Source of the DNA: Rugosimonospora acidiphila
GTDB lineage: Bacteria; Actinomycetota; Actinomycetes; Mycobacteriales; Micromonosporaceae
NCBI RefSeq assembly: GCF_039543385.1
Contig: NZ_BAABJQ010000016.1
Coordinates: 124,001 to 188,000 of the forward strand
Reading direction: 5' to 3'
Length of the DNA stretch: 64,000 nucleotides
The notes under the pieces were generated by a model. It was not told where the DNA came from and did no database searches. It saw nothing but the letters and a program-made list of their open reading frames with translations. The position numbers and the translations under genes are program-made. Positions 45,567 to 54,682 of this stretch are shown one piece after another (position 1 is the stretch's first letter; each line of letters starts with the position of its first letter).

Positions 45567-46132
45567 TGGTCGCCGCCGGGGCGGTGAGCGCTGACCGTCT
45601 GCAGCTTGCCGACCTGGTCGAGCAGTTGATCATGCCAGGCCAGCTCGGCCTGGACCCGCAGCCGGGCGTGCTCGACGATCAGGTCGTCGGCGACCGTCTG
45701 ATCCGGCCAGGCGCGCTCGCGGCGATGGTCGAGCCCCGTCGCCTGGGCCTCCAGCAGGCGCCGACGATCCTCGATGAACCCGCGCAGCGTGTCCTCGTCC
45801 AGCTCGTCACTCATGGCCAGGGCGAGGTCGACCGGGTCGGGGCGCAGCCCGACCTCGGCGAACGCCTCGGTGCGCAGGGTGCGCAGCTCCCGCCGGCCCT
45901 CGTCGGTGATCGCGTAGACCGTGCGCGCGGGCAACTGGCCCTGCTGCTCGGTGCGCACCGGCTCGATCAGCCCTTCGGCCTCGAGCCGGTGCAGCGCGCC
46001 GTAGAGCGAACCCGGGCGGACCTCGGACCACAGCTCGGCGCGGTCCAGCCGGGCATCGCGGCGGATCTGGTGCCCGTACATCGGGCCGCGACGGGCGAGC
46101 GCACCGAGGACGAACAGTCGGGTGGGGTTCAC
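45563..46132 (-). CDS. PadR family transcriptional regulator
   Basis: 189 aa. N-terminal winged helix LFVLGALARRGPMYGHQIRRDA, then PGSLYGALHRLEAEGLIEPV and YAITDEGRRELR; residues 95-180 form the C-terminal helical dimerisation domain (PadR_C/Vir_act_alpha type). It heads a two-gene operon with def, overlapping by 4 bp. The GTG start is 6 nt after a -10 box (46139-46167 promoter), so the message is leaderless. Ligand unknown. Confidence 0.9.
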   Translation of the reverse strand: MNPTRLFVLGALARRGPMYGHQIRRDARLDRAELWSEVRPGSLYGALHRLEAEGLIEPVRTEQQGQLPARTVYAITDEGRRELRTLRTEAFAEVGLRPDPVDLALAMSDELDEDTLRGFIEDRRRLLEAQATGLDHRRERAWPDQTVADDLIVEHARLRVQAELAWHDQLLDQVGKLQTVSAHRPGGDQ

Positions 46133-46138
46133 CCGGTA

Positions 46139-46167
46139 ACTACAACACGAGTACTCAAATTTGACAA
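46139..46167 (-). promoter_or_regulatory. padR-def promoter with palindrome in the spacer
   Basis: Minus strand: -35 TTGTCA (complement 46162-46167), 17-bp spacer, -10 TGTAGT (complement 46139-46144), 6 nt, then the GTG start. The spacer contains the palindrome GAGTACTC (46149-46156), a possible autoregulatory site. Confidence 0.65.
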
Positions 46168-46182
46168 CCCGGCCGCGCCGAG

Positions 46183-46211
46183 GCCCGCGGGACGGTCATG
46201 ATCCCGCGGGC
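46183..46211 (-). terminator. polA terminator hairpin
   Basis: Arms GCCCGCGGGA (46183-46192) and TCCCGCGGGC (46202-46211) with a 9-nt loop, just past the polA stop on the minus strand. Confidence 0.7.
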
Positions 46212-46218
46212 GGATCGA

Positions 46219-48906
46219 TCAGTGATCGGCGGCGTCCCAGTCCCGGCCGGCGCCGATCGAGACCTCCAGCGGCACATCCAACGGGTACGCGCTGCCCATC
46301 TGCTCCCGGACCAGCGCCTCCAGCGCCTCCCGCTCCCCCGGCGCGACCTGGAAGACCAGCTCGTCGTGGACCTGGAGCAGCATCCGCGAGGACAGGCCAG
46401 AGTCGCGCAGGGCGGCGTCCACCCGCAGCATCGCCACCTTGATGAGGTCGGCGGCCGAGCCCTGGATCGGCGCGTTGAGCGCCATCCGCTCGGCCATCTC
46501 GCGACGCTGGCGGTTGTCGCTGTTGAGGTCGGGCAGGTACCGCCGGCGCCCCAGCACGGTTTCCGTGTACCCGTCGCGCCGGGCCTGATCGACGACCGCG
46601 CGCAGGTAGTCGCGGACCCCGCCGAACCGGCCGAAGTAGTCGTCCATGAGCACGCTGGCCTCGGCCGGCGTGATGCCCAGCTGCTGGGCCAGCCCGTAGG
46701 AGGACAGACCGTACGCCAGGCCGTAGTTCATCGCCTTGATGCGCCGGCGCTGCTCGTGGCTGACGTCGCCCGGCTCGACCGCGAACACCGACGACGCGGT
46801 GGCCGCGTGGAAGTCGAAGCCGGACCGGAACGCCTCGATCAGCGCCGCGTCCTTGGACAGGTGCGCCATGATCCGCATCTCGATCTGGCTGTAGTCCGCG
46901 GTCAACAGCGTGTCGAAGCCGGCACCGACCACGAACGCGCGGCGGATGCGGCGACCCTCGGCCGTGCGGATCGGGATGTTCTGCAGGTTGGGGTCGGTGC
47001 TGGACAGCCGGCCGGTGGCGGCCACGGTCTGATTGAAGGTGGTGTGGATGCGCGCGTCGTCGCTGACCGACTTGAGCAGGCCGTCCACCGTGGACTTCAG
47101 CTTGGCCACGTCGCGGTGGCGCAGCAGGTGCTCCAGCAGCGGGTGCTCGGTCTGGGCATAGAGCCAGGCCAGGGCGTCGGCATCGGTCGTGTACCCAGTC
47201 TTGATCTTCTTGGTCTTGGGCAGCGACAGCTCGGTGAACAGGATCTCCTGGAGCTGCTTGGGCGAGCCCAGGTTGAACTCCCGGCCGATCACGCCGTATG
47301 CCGCCTGGGCGGCCGCCTTGACCTCGCCGGCGAAGTGCGCCTCCAGCTCGGAGAGGTATTGCGTGTCGGCGGCGATGCCGATGCGCTCCATGCCGGCCAG
47401 CACGTAGGCCAGCGGCTGCTCGACGTCGCGCAGCAGCCCGACCGCCTCGCCGCCGTCGCGGCTCAGCTCCTCCCCGATCGCCTCGGAGAGGTCGAGGGTC
47501 GCCCTGGCGCGCAGCATGAGGTTGCGCTCGACCTCGTCGTCCTCGCCCATGCCGTCGAGGGTCAGCTGGCCGTTCTCGGACTCCTCGATCCGCAGCTCAC
47601 GCTGGAGGTAGCGCAGCGCGAGGTCGGTCAGATCGTACGAGCGCTGGTCGGGTCGGGCCAGGTAGGCGGCCAGGGCGGTGTCGGTGGCCAGGCCCCGCAG
47701 GCTCCAGCCCCGCTCGGCGAACGCGAGCATGGCCGGCTTGGCGTCGTGCAGCACCTTCGACCGGTCCGGGTCGTCCAGCCAGGCCACCACGGCGGCGTCG
47801 TCGTCGGCGTCCAGCGCGGACGGGTCGAACCAGACCGCCGGGCCCTCGGCCGCGGCGACCGCCAGGCCGGTGAGGCTGCCGGTGCCGCGACCGAAGCCGC
47901 CCGACACCGCGACTCCGGCCGGCGCGCCGGCCGGGGCGTGCTCGGCCAGCCAGGCGGCAATGCCGCCGCCGCGCAGCACCGTGCCGTCGAGCTCGAAGCC
48001 GGACTCGGCCTCCGGCTCCACGGCCTCCAGGTATTGGTATAGGCGATCCCTGAGGATGCGGAACTCGAGCGCGTCGAAGACCTGGTGGACCGCCTCGCGG
48101 TCCCAACCCGGCCAGTGCAGGTCGGTCGGCGCCAGCGGCAGTTCCAGGTCGGAGACCAGGCAGTTGAGCTGGTAGTTGCGCAGGACGCCGGCCAGATGCT
48201 CGCGCAGGCTGTCGCCGGCCTTGCCCTTGATCTGATCGACGTGCTCGACCACGCCGTCCAGGTTGCCGAATTGAGTGATCCACTTCGCCGCGGTCTTCGG
48301 CCCGACGCCCGGCACCCCGGGCAGGTTGTCGCTGCTCTCCCCGACCAGCGCCGCGAGGTCCCGGTAGCCGTCCGGCCCCACCCCGTAGCGCGCGGCGACC
48401 GCGTCGGCGTTCATCCGGTCCATCTCGGACACGCCGCGCTTGAGGTAGAGCACCGTCACACCGTCGCGGATGAGCTGGAACGCGTCCCGGTCGCCGGTCA
48501 CGATGCTGACCTGCATGCCCTGCTCGTGGCCCTGGGCGGCGAGGGTGGCGATCACGTCGTCGGCCTCGTAGCCGGGCTTCTCCACGGTCGGGATCCGCAG
48601 CGAGTCGAGCACCTCGTGGATGAGGCTCACCTGGCCGGCGAAGTCCGCCGGGGACTCCGAGCGGGTCGCCTTGTATTCCGGGTAGACATCGGTGCGGAAG
48701 GAATGCCGGGACACGTCGAAGGCGACCGCGATGTGGGTCGGCTTCTCGTCGCGCAGCATGTTGATCAGCATCGAGGTGAACCCGAAGACGGCGTTGGTCG
48801 CCTGCCCGGTAGTGGTGGAGAAGTTCTCCACGGGCAGCGCGAAGAATGCTCGATAGGCGAGGGAATGTCCGTCGAGCAGGAGAAGGCGGGGCGTTGCGGC
48901 ACTCAC
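46219..48906 (-). CDS. polA: DNA polymerase I
   Basis: 895 aa from GTG 48906. Residues 1-290: 5'-3' exonuclease (LLLDGHSLAYRAFFALP, GYEADDVIATLA, VTGDRDAFQLI). Residues 320-490: 3'-5' exonuclease-like domain without clear DEDD residues, as is usual in actinobacteria. Residues 520-895: polymerase with motif A DYSQIEMRIMAHLS, motif B RRRIKAMNYGLAYGLS and motif C QVHDELVF. TAGGCT (complement 48914-48919) lies 7 nt before the GTG; the longer frame to 49059 is a GC-rich extension. Confidence 0.97.
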   Translation of the reverse strand: MSAATPRLLLLDGHSLAYRAFFALPVENFSTTTGQATNAVFGFTSMLINMLRDEKPTHIAVAFDVSRHSFRTDVYPEYKATRSESPADFAGQVSLIHEVLDSLRIPTVEKPGYEADDVIATLAAQGHEQGMQVSIVTGDRDAFQLIRDGVTVLYLKRGVSEMDRMNADAVAARYGVGPDGYRDLAALVGESSDNLPGVPGVGPKTAAKWITQFGNLDGVVEHVDQIKGKAGDSLREHLAGVLRNYQLNCLVSDLELPLAPTDLHWPGWDREAVHQVFDALEFRILRDRLYQYLEAVEPEAESGFELDGTVLRGGGIAAWLAEHAPAGAPAGVAVSGGFGRGTGSLTGLAVAAAEGPAVWFDPSALDADDDAAVVAWLDDPDRSKVLHDAKPAMLAFAERGWSLRGLATDTALAAYLARPDQRSYDLTDLALRYLQRELRIEESENGQLTLDGMGEDDEVERNLMLRARATLDLSEAIGEELSRDGGEAVGLLRDVEQPLAYVLAGMERIGIAADTQYLSELEAHFAGEVKAAAQAAYGVIGREFNLGSPKQLQEILFTELSLPKTKKIKTGYTTDADALAWLYAQTEHPLLEHLLRHRDVAKLKSTVDGLLKSVSDDARIHTTFNQTVAATGRLSSTDPNLQNIPIRTAEGRRIRRAFVVGAGFDTLLTADYSQIEMRIMAHLSKDAALIEAFRSGFDFHAATASSVFAVEPGDVSHEQRRRIKAMNYGLAYGLSSYGLAQQLGITPAEASVLMDDYFGRFGGVRDYLRAVVDQARRDGYTETVLGRRRYLPDLNSDNRQRREMAERMALNAPIQGSAADLIKVAMLRVDAALRDSGLSSRMLLQVHDELVFQVAPGEREALEALVREQMGSAYPLDVPLEVSIGAGRDWDAADH

Positions 48907-49088
48907 CCGGGCGAGCCTAGTCGCACCCACCGACAAGACGCTCGACGACGCCCACCAAGCGGACCGATCGCCGCGAGCCGGGACCGGACCGGTCGGATCG
49001 CGCCAGACCCCAAGCTGGGGCCGAAACGGGACGATAATGGCGAGAACGGGCACGGGCAACGGGCCACGTGCCAGAAGGCCCGGTCTGG

Positions 49089-49121
49089 ACCGGATCGGAC
49101 GGGCAACCGCGCCCGATCCGG
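49089..49121 (-). terminator. Terminator candidate of the amino-acid transporter run
   Basis: Imperfect inverted repeat CCGGATCGGACGGGC / GCGCCCGATCCGG (49090-49104 / 49109-49121), 15 nt past the stop of the ATPase gene. The remainder of the gap to polA shows no gene. Confidence 0.45.
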
Positions 49122-49135
49122 CCAGGACGGGCGCG

Positions 49136-49945
49136 CTACAGCACCTTCGCCAGGAAGGCCTTGGTGCGCTCCTGCTTCGGGGCGGTGAGCACCTCGCGCG
49201 GGTGGCCGGACTCGACCACCACGCCGCCGTCCATGAAGATCAGCGAATCCCCGACCTCCCGGGCGAACCCGATCTCGTGGGTAACGACGATCATGGTCAT
49301 GCCGTCCCGAGCGAGGTCCTTCATCACGTCCAGCACCTCGCCCACCAGCTCGGGGTCCAGCGCGCTGGTCGGCTCGTCGAACAACATCAACTTCGGCTGC
49401 ATCGCCAGCGCCCGGGCGATGGCCACCCGCTGCTGCTGGCCGCCGGACAACTGCGCCGGGTAGCTGTCCACCTTGTCGCCCAGGCCGACCCGCTCCAGCA
49501 GGGCCACCGCCCGCTCGCGGGCCCGCGCCTTGGGCTCCCGCTTGACCCGGCAGGGCGCCTCCATCACGTTGCCCATCGCGGTCATGTGCGGGAACAGGTT
49601 GAACCGCTGGAACACCATGCCGATCGCGCGGCGCTGCTCGGCGACCTCCTTCTCCCGCAGCTCGTGCAGCTTGTCGCCGCGCTGGCGGTACCCGATCAGG
49701 TCGCCGTTCACGAAGATGCGGCCGGCGTTGATCTTCTCGAGGTGGTTGACGCACCGCAGGAAGGTGGACTTGCCAGATCCGGACGGCCCGATCACCACGC
49801 TCACTTCGCCGGCGCGTACCAGCAGGTCGATGCCCTTGAGCACCTCCAGGTGGCCGAACGACTTGTGCACGTTCTCGGCCCGTACCATCTCGGCTCGCTC
49901 GCCGGTGGTCGCCGCACCGGCCTCGACGGTGGCGTCGGCGCTCAT
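49136..49945 (-). CDS. Polar amino acid ABC transporter ATP-binding protein (GlnQ/GluA-like)
   Basis: 269 aa from ATG 49945. Walker A GPSGSGKST (near residue 59), Q-loop VFQRFNLFPHMTA, signature LSGGQQQRVAIARAL, Walker B LMLFDEPTSALDPE, H-loop VTHEI. The PFNLFPHMT-like Q-loop is typical of the glutamine/glutamate importers. The ATG overlaps the permease stop (ATGA). Last gene of the transporter run. Confidence 0.94.
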   Translation of the reverse strand: MSADATVEAGAATTGERAEMVRAENVHKSFGHLEVLKGIDLLVRAGEVSVVIGPSGSGKSTFLRCVNHLEKINAGRIFVNGDLIGYRQRGDKLHELREKEVAEQRRAIGMVFQRFNLFPHMTAMGNVMEAPCRVKREPKARARERAVALLERVGLGDKVDSYPAQLSGGQQQRVAIARALAMQPKLMLFDEPTSALDPELVGEVLDVMKDLARDGMTMIVVTHEIGFAREVGDSLIFMDGGVVVESGHPREVLTAPKQERTKAFLAKVL

Positions 49946-50964
49946 GACATCCCCTTGCCTTCGCCGCTGGGCAGGACGATCCGTCCACTCTGCTCGGTGG
50001 CGACGTCGCGCAGCCGCTGCCGGGCCCGCCCGCTCGTCCCGTACCCCCGACCGAAGTGTCGCTCGACGAAGTACTGGCCGATCATCAGCACGCTGCACAG
50101 GATCAGGTACCACAGGCAGGCCCCGACCAGGACGGGCAGCACCACGAAGGTGCGCGTGCTGACCGCGTTCATCTGGAAGAACAGCTCACTGGTGACCGGG
50201 ACGTACGCGACGAGCGAGGTGTCCTTGATCATCGCTATGGTCTCGTTGCCGGTGGGCGGCACGATCACCCGCATCGCCTGCGGCAGCACGATGCGGCGCA
50301 GCACCTGGCCGCGGGACATGCCGAGGGCCGAGGCCGCCTCCGACTGGCCGGAGTCGATCGACTGGATGCCGGCCCGGACGATCTCGGCCATGTACGCGGC
50401 CTCGGACAGCCCCAGCGCGAGCATGCCGGCGACGAAGCCGGTGAGCAGGTCGGTGGCCTTGATGCTGTAGAACTGCCCGGAGAAGTCGTTCATCCCGAAC
50501 AGCTCGCCGATCTGGTGGCCGAACGGCAGGCCGAAGCCGATCCTCGACCACAGCACGCCGAGGTTGCCGAACAGGATGGCCAGCACCAGCCGGGGGATCG
50601 CCCGGAACACCCAGGTGTAGATCCAGGCCGTCCAGGCGAGCACCGGGTTGGGCGACAGCCGCATGATGGCCACCACCACGCCCAGCACCACACCGATCAC
50701 CATCGAGGTGACCGTGAGCAGGACGGTGCCGCGCAGACCGTCGAGCACCGGCGTGATGAACATGACGCCGCGCTGGCCGGGGCTGATGCTGCTGAAGATG
50801 AACGACCACTTGAAGTGGTCATTGGTCAGGATCAGGTGCAGGAACATCGCGGCGAGCACGACGATCACCGCCATGGTCACCCAGCGCGCTGGGTGCCGCA
50901 CGGGTACGGCCTTGATGGGCTCAGGCCGTACCCGCTCGGGCTGTTGTTGGATCTGAGTTGTCAT
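49942..50964 (-). CDS. Polar amino acid ABC transporter permease (HisM/GlnP type)
   Basis: 340 aa. One N-terminal membrane segment after a charged leader, then the HisM core (LDGLRGTVLLTVTSMVIGVVLG) and the EAA loop near residues 215-240 (EAASALGMSRGQVLRRIVLP). A 40-residue basic tail (RHFGRGYGTSGRARQRLRD) is extra. Starts 10 nt after the binding-protein stop. A single permease gene implies a homodimeric channel. Confidence 0.93.
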   Translation of the reverse strand: MTTQIQQQPERVRPEPIKAVPVRHPARWVTMAVIVVLAAMFLHLILTNDHFKWSFIFSSISPGQRGVMFITPVLDGLRGTVLLTVTSMVIGVVLGVVVAIMRLSPNPVLAWTAWIYTWVFRAIPRLVLAILFGNLGVLWSRIGFGLPFGHQIGELFGMNDFSGQFYSIKATDLLTGFVAGMLALGLSEAAYMAEIVRAGIQSIDSGQSEAASALGMSRGQVLRRIVLPQAMRVIVPPTGNETIAMIKDTSLVAYVPVTSELFFQMNAVSTRTFVVLPVLVGACLWYLILCSVLMIGQYFVERHFGRGYGTSGRARQRLRDVATEQSGRIVLPSGEGKGMS

Positions 50965-50974
50965 GGATGGAGAT

Positions 50975-51880
50975 TCAGGAGGAGGCCGCCGGGTCGACCG
51001 CCGGCGCAGTGATGGATCCGCCGTCGACTCCCCACTTGGCGAGGATCGTCTTGTAGGTACCGTCGGTGATCAGCGACTGCACCGCACTGGCCAGCGCATC
51101 GCCGAAGTCCTTCTGGTCCTTGGGAAGCACGTAGCCGTACGGCGCCGAGTCGTAGATCTGGCCGACCAGGGCCAGCTGGCCGCTGGTCTGCTTGACCGCG
51201 TACGCGCAGACCGGCGAGTCGGCCAGCATCGCGTCGTCCTTGCCCGAGACCACCGCGTTGGTCGCGATGCCCTGGTCCTGGTACTGGTCGATGGTGATGG
51301 CGGGCTTGCCGCCATCGGTGCACGCCTTGCCCCGCTTGGTGACGTCATCGACCTGCACGGTGCCGGTCTGCACCGCGATCTTCTTGCCGCAGGCGTTGTC
51401 CGGGTCCACCGTCGCTCCGGCCTTGGCCGCCCACTGGGTGCCCGCGGAGAAGTAGGAGACCATGGTCACCTGCTGTTCCCGCTCCGAGTTGATGGTGAAC
51501 GAGGACACCCCGATGTTGTACTTGCCGGAGCTGACCCCGGGAATGATGTCGTCGAACTTCGACGACTGCCACTCCGTCTTCAGCCCGAGCTTGCCCGCCA
51601 CCGCGTTGAACAGGTCGACGTCGAAACCCTGCACGGTCTTGCCATCGTTGTCCAGGAACTCGCTCGGCGCGTAGGTCGAGTCGGTACCAATGATGATCTT
51701 ACCGGCCGATTTGATCGACGCCGGCACCTTCGCCGCCAGCGCCGAGTCGACTGCGGTCGAGGGCGCCGCGCCGGTCGAGCTGGACCCACTGTTACCGCCA
51801 CAACCGGCCATGGCCAGGGCCAGCACCGCAGTGCCGACCAGGCCGACGACCGCACTGCGGCGGGAGGCACCCAACAACAT
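50975..51880 (-). CDS. Polar amino acid-binding lipoprotein (GlnH-like)
   Basis: 301 aa. Signal peptide with lipobox LAMAGC (Cys near residue 27), a Ser/Gly/Ala-rich linker, then family-3 solute-binding fold (IIIGTDSTYAPSEFLDNDGK, GFDVDLFNAVAGKLG, FTINSEREQQVTMVSYF). The extra pair of Cys (DNACGKK and GKACTDG) could form a disulfide. GAGGGG precedes the ATG. It begins 46 nt after livF, so both transporters may share one transcript. Confidence 0.93.
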   Translation of the reverse strand: MLLGASRRSAVVGLVGTAVLALAMAGCGGNSGSSSTGAAPSTAVDSALAAKVPASIKSAGKIIIGTDSTYAPSEFLDNDGKTVQGFDVDLFNAVAGKLGLKTEWQSSKFDDIIPGVSSGKYNIGVSSFTINSEREQQVTMVSYFSAGTQWAAKAGATVDPDNACGKKIAVQTGTVQVDDVTKRGKACTDGGKPAITIDQYQDQGIATNAVVSGKDDAMLADSPVCAYAVKQTSGQLALVGQIYDSAPYGYVLPKDQKDFGDALASAVQSLITDGTYKTILAKWGVDGGSITAPAVDPAASS

Positions 51881-51926
51881 TTCTAAAACCCCTCACTAGG
51901 ACGGGTGGCCCGAGCGGCGCCGCCGC

Positions 51927-52637
51927 TCACGCCACCCCCAGATATGCGTCCTTCACGGCGGAATCGTGGAGCAATTCCTCCCCGGTGCCCGTCTTGACGA
52001 TGCGACCGGTCTCCAACACGTACGCGCGGTGCGCCCGGGACAACGCCTGCTGCGCGTTCTGCTCCACCAGCAGGATGGTGGTGCCCTGCTGATTGATCTC
52101 CGTGATGATCGTGAAGATCTGCTGGATGAGCATGGGCGCCAGGCCCATCGAGGGCTCATCGAGCAGGAGCAGCTTGGGCCGGCTCATCAGTGCCCGGCCG
52201 ACCGCGAGCATCTGCTGCTCACCGCCGGACAGCGTGCCGCCGGCCTGCCGGCGCCGCTCCTCCAGCCTCGGGAACAGCTCGAAGACCCGCTTGAGGTCGG
52301 CCTGGATGCCGGCCGAGTCCCGCCGGGTGTACGCGCCCATCTCCAGGTTCTCCATGACGGTCATCCCGGGGAAGATGCCCCGGCCCTCGGGAGCCTGGCT
52401 GATGCCGCGGATCACCCGCGTGTCGGCACGCAGGTTGGTGATGTCCTGACCCGCGAAGCGGATCCGACCGGACGCGACCGGGCGCAGCCCGGACACGGCC
52501 CGCATGGTGGTGGACTTGCCGGCGCCGTTGGCGCCGATGAGCGCCACGACCTCCCCCTCCTCCACCTGCAGGCTGATCCCGTGTAGGGCCTGGATGCGGC
52601 CGTACAGCAGGGTGATGTTGTCGATCTCAAGCAGCAT
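51927..52637 (-). CDS. livF: Branched-chain amino acid ABC transporter ATPase LivF
   Basis: 236 aa. Walker A GANGAGKST, signature LSGGEQQMLAVGRAL, Walker B LLLDEPSMGLAP; EGRGIFPGMTVMENLEMG is the LivF-type Q-loop region. The start overlaps livG by 11 bp. Fifth gene of the run. Confidence 0.95.
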   Translation of the reverse strand: MLLEIDNITLLYGRIQALHGISLQVEEGEVVALIGANGAGKSTTMRAVSGLRPVASGRIRFAGQDITNLRADTRVIRGISQAPEGRGIFPGMTVMENLEMGAYTRRDSAGIQADLKRVFELFPRLEERRRQAGGTLSGGEQQMLAVGRALMSRPKLLLLDEPSMGLAPMLIQQIFTIITEINQQGTTILLVEQNAQQALSRAHRAYVLETGRIVKTGTGEELLHDSAVKDAYLGVA

Positions 52638-53517
52638 CGGCCGGCACTCCCAGGTACGCCGCGATCACCTTCGGGTCGTCCCGCACCTCGGCGGGCGAAC
52701 CGTCAGCGATCTTCTTCCCGAACTCCAGCACCACCAGCCGGTCGCACACACCCATGACCAGCCGCATGTCGTGCTCGATGAGCAGCACGGTGATGCCCTG
52801 GTCCCGGATGGCCCTGATCAGCCCGAGCAGCTCTTCCTTCTCCGTCGGGTTGAACCCGGCGGCCGGCTCGTCCAGGCAGAGCAGGGTGGGGTTGGTGGCC
52901 AGCGCGCGGGCGATCTCCAGCCGGCGTTGCTCGCCGTAGGACAGGTTGCGCGACACGTCACCGGCGCGCCTGTCGATGCCGACGAAGCGCAGCAGCTCCA
53001 TCGACCGGTCCCGACCGGTGTGCTCCTCGCGCCAGTGCCGGGGCAGCCGGAACAGGGCACTGACCACGCTGGTCTTGTGGTGGGCGTCGACGCCCACCAT
53101 CACGTTCTCCATCGCGGTCATCTCGGGGAACAGCCGGATGTTCTGGAAGGTGCGCGCGATCCCCATCCGGGTGATCTCGTGCTTCTTCCGTCCCGTGATC
53201 ACCTTGCCCTCGAACCGGATCTGCCCGCTGGTGGGCCGGTAGACGCCGGTCATCGCGTTGAAGCAGGTGGTCTTGCCGGCACCGTTCGGGCCGATCAGGC
53301 CGAAGATCTCGCCCTTGCGCAGGGCGAAGCTGACCTGGTCGAGGGCGAGCACCCCGCCGAAGCGCAGGGACACATCGTCGACCTCCAGCAGCGTCCCCGC
53401 CGAGCTCGGGGGCACCGGCGCCGCCGGGCCCTCGGGCGCGGTCGCCACCGGCCGATCCACCGGCTGCCGGGCGGCGTCGTCCTGCCACTCCGGCGACTCG
53501 CTGTGCGGCTCGCTCAT
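52627..53517 (-). CDS. livG: Branched-chain amino acid ABC transporter ATPase LivG
   Basis: 296 aa. A 35-residue Pro/Ala-rich leader, then Walker A GPNGAGKTT, IARTFQNIRLFPEMTAMENV, signature LSYGEQRRLEIARAL, Walker B LLCLDEPAAGFNP. The LSYGEQ form of the signature and the Asn-Pro after Walker B are LivG traits. It sits 28 nt after livM. Confidence 0.95.
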   Translation of the reverse strand: MSEPHSESPEWQDDAARQPVDRPVATAPEGPAAPVPPSSAGTLLEVDDVSLRFGGVLALDQVSFALRKGEIFGLIGPNGAGKTTCFNAMTGVYRPTSGQIRFEGKVITGRKKHEITRMGIARTFQNIRLFPEMTAMENVMVGVDAHHKTSVVSALFRLPRHWREEHTGRDRSMELLRFVGIDRRAGDVSRNLSYGEQRRLEIARALATNPTLLCLDEPAAGFNPTEKEELLGLIRAIRDQGITVLLIEHDMRLVMGVCDRLVVLEFGKKIADGSPAEVRDDPKVIAAYLGVPADAA

Positions 53518-53545
53518 CTCTGCGCCCCTGTCACGATCGCTGGAC

Positions 53546-54682
53546 TCATTGAGGCGCGACCTCCTTGGCCCGGTCCTTGAGCTCCATGCTCCGGCGGCGG
53601 CTGGGGATCAGCCCCTGCGGCCGGAAGATCATGATAATGATGATCGCCAAGCCGAACAGCAGGAACCTGAACTGGTACAGGTCGGTGTGGAAGATCGGGT
53701 CGTTGATCCCCCGCAGCCGGTCCGGAATGTAGGAGATCAGCGCGCCGCCCAGGATCGCACCCGGGATGTTGCCCGAGCCGCCCATCACGACGCCGCCCAG
53801 GACGAGGATGGAGAACTGGAGCACGAAGGTGGCGGAGTTGACGAACCCCTGCTCACCGGCGAACATCACGCCGCCGAGCCCACCGACCGCCGCGCCGATG
53901 GCGAACGCCCAGAGCTTGTACTTGATGGTGCGGACGCCCATCAGCTCGGCCGCCTCCTCGTCCTCCCGGATCGCCAACCACGACCGGCCGACCCGGCTTC
54001 GGTCGAGGTTGCGCAGCGCCAGGACGGCGATGATGACGACGGTGAGGCCCAGCCAGAAGTACGGGGTGGCGTCGACCACCCCGAAGATCGGGCTACCGTC
54101 CGAGTGGCTGCCCGGCGGGTGAGGGACGTCGGTGAAGCCCCGGTTGCCGCGCAGGAAGTTCGCGCTGTCCGCGGTGATACGGATGATCTCGGCGAAGCCC
54201 AGGGTCACGATGGCCAGATAGTCACCGCGTAGTCGCAGCGTCGGCCAGCCCAGGATCAGACCGCTGACCATCGCCACCGCGATGGCGATCGGCACCGCGG
54301 CCAACCACGGCCACCCGGTGTGCAGCACGCTGTCCGAGGAGCACAGCAGCGCCACGGTGTACGTGCCGACCGCGAAGAAGCCGACATAACCCAGGTCGAG
54401 CATGCCCGCGAAGCCGACCACGACGTTGAGGCCGACCGCCAGCAGCACGTAGTACGACATGTTGAACAGGGCGCTGGGCCAGTCGATGCCCTGGGTGATG
54501 ATCTGCGGACCGATCACCGGTACATCGCCAAGGTACGGCAGTAGGTACCCGCAGGCCAGGACGGCCAGGATGATGACCAGCCGGGCCGGCCAGGGCAGTT
54601 GGGAGAACCAGCCGCGCAGCTGGAACGAGCGCGCCTTGCGGGGCGGCGTCTCGACCGGTGTTGGCTCTTGCAGGGTGGTCAT
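53546..54682 (-). CDS. livM: Branched-chain amino acid ABC transporter permease LivM
   Basis: 378 aa from ATG 54682, overlapping the livH stop (ATGA); the longer frame to 54775 would lie within livH. Charged N-terminus, then about nine membrane segments with GLNVVVGFAGMLDLGYVGFFAVG and the cytoplasmic loop SWLAIREDEEAAELMGVR, the LivM hallmark. Ends with a basic tail. Confidence 0.95.
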   Translation of the reverse strand: MTTLQEPTPVETPPRKARSFQLRGWFSQLPWPARLVIILAVLACGYLLPYLGDVPVIGPQIITQGIDWPSALFNMSYYVLLAVGLNVVVGFAGMLDLGYVGFFAVGTYTVALLCSSDSVLHTGWPWLAAVPIAIAVAMVSGLILGWPTLRLRGDYLAIVTLGFAEIIRITADSANFLRGNRGFTDVPHPPGSHSDGSPIFGVVDATPYFWLGLTVVIIAVLALRNLDRSRVGRSWLAIREDEEAAELMGVRTIKYKLWAFAIGAAVGGLGGVMFAGEQGFVNSATFVLQFSILVLGGVVMGGSGNIPGAILGGALISYIPDRLRGINDPIFHTDLYQFRFLLFGLAIIIIMIFRPQGLIPSRRRSMELKDRAKEVAPQ

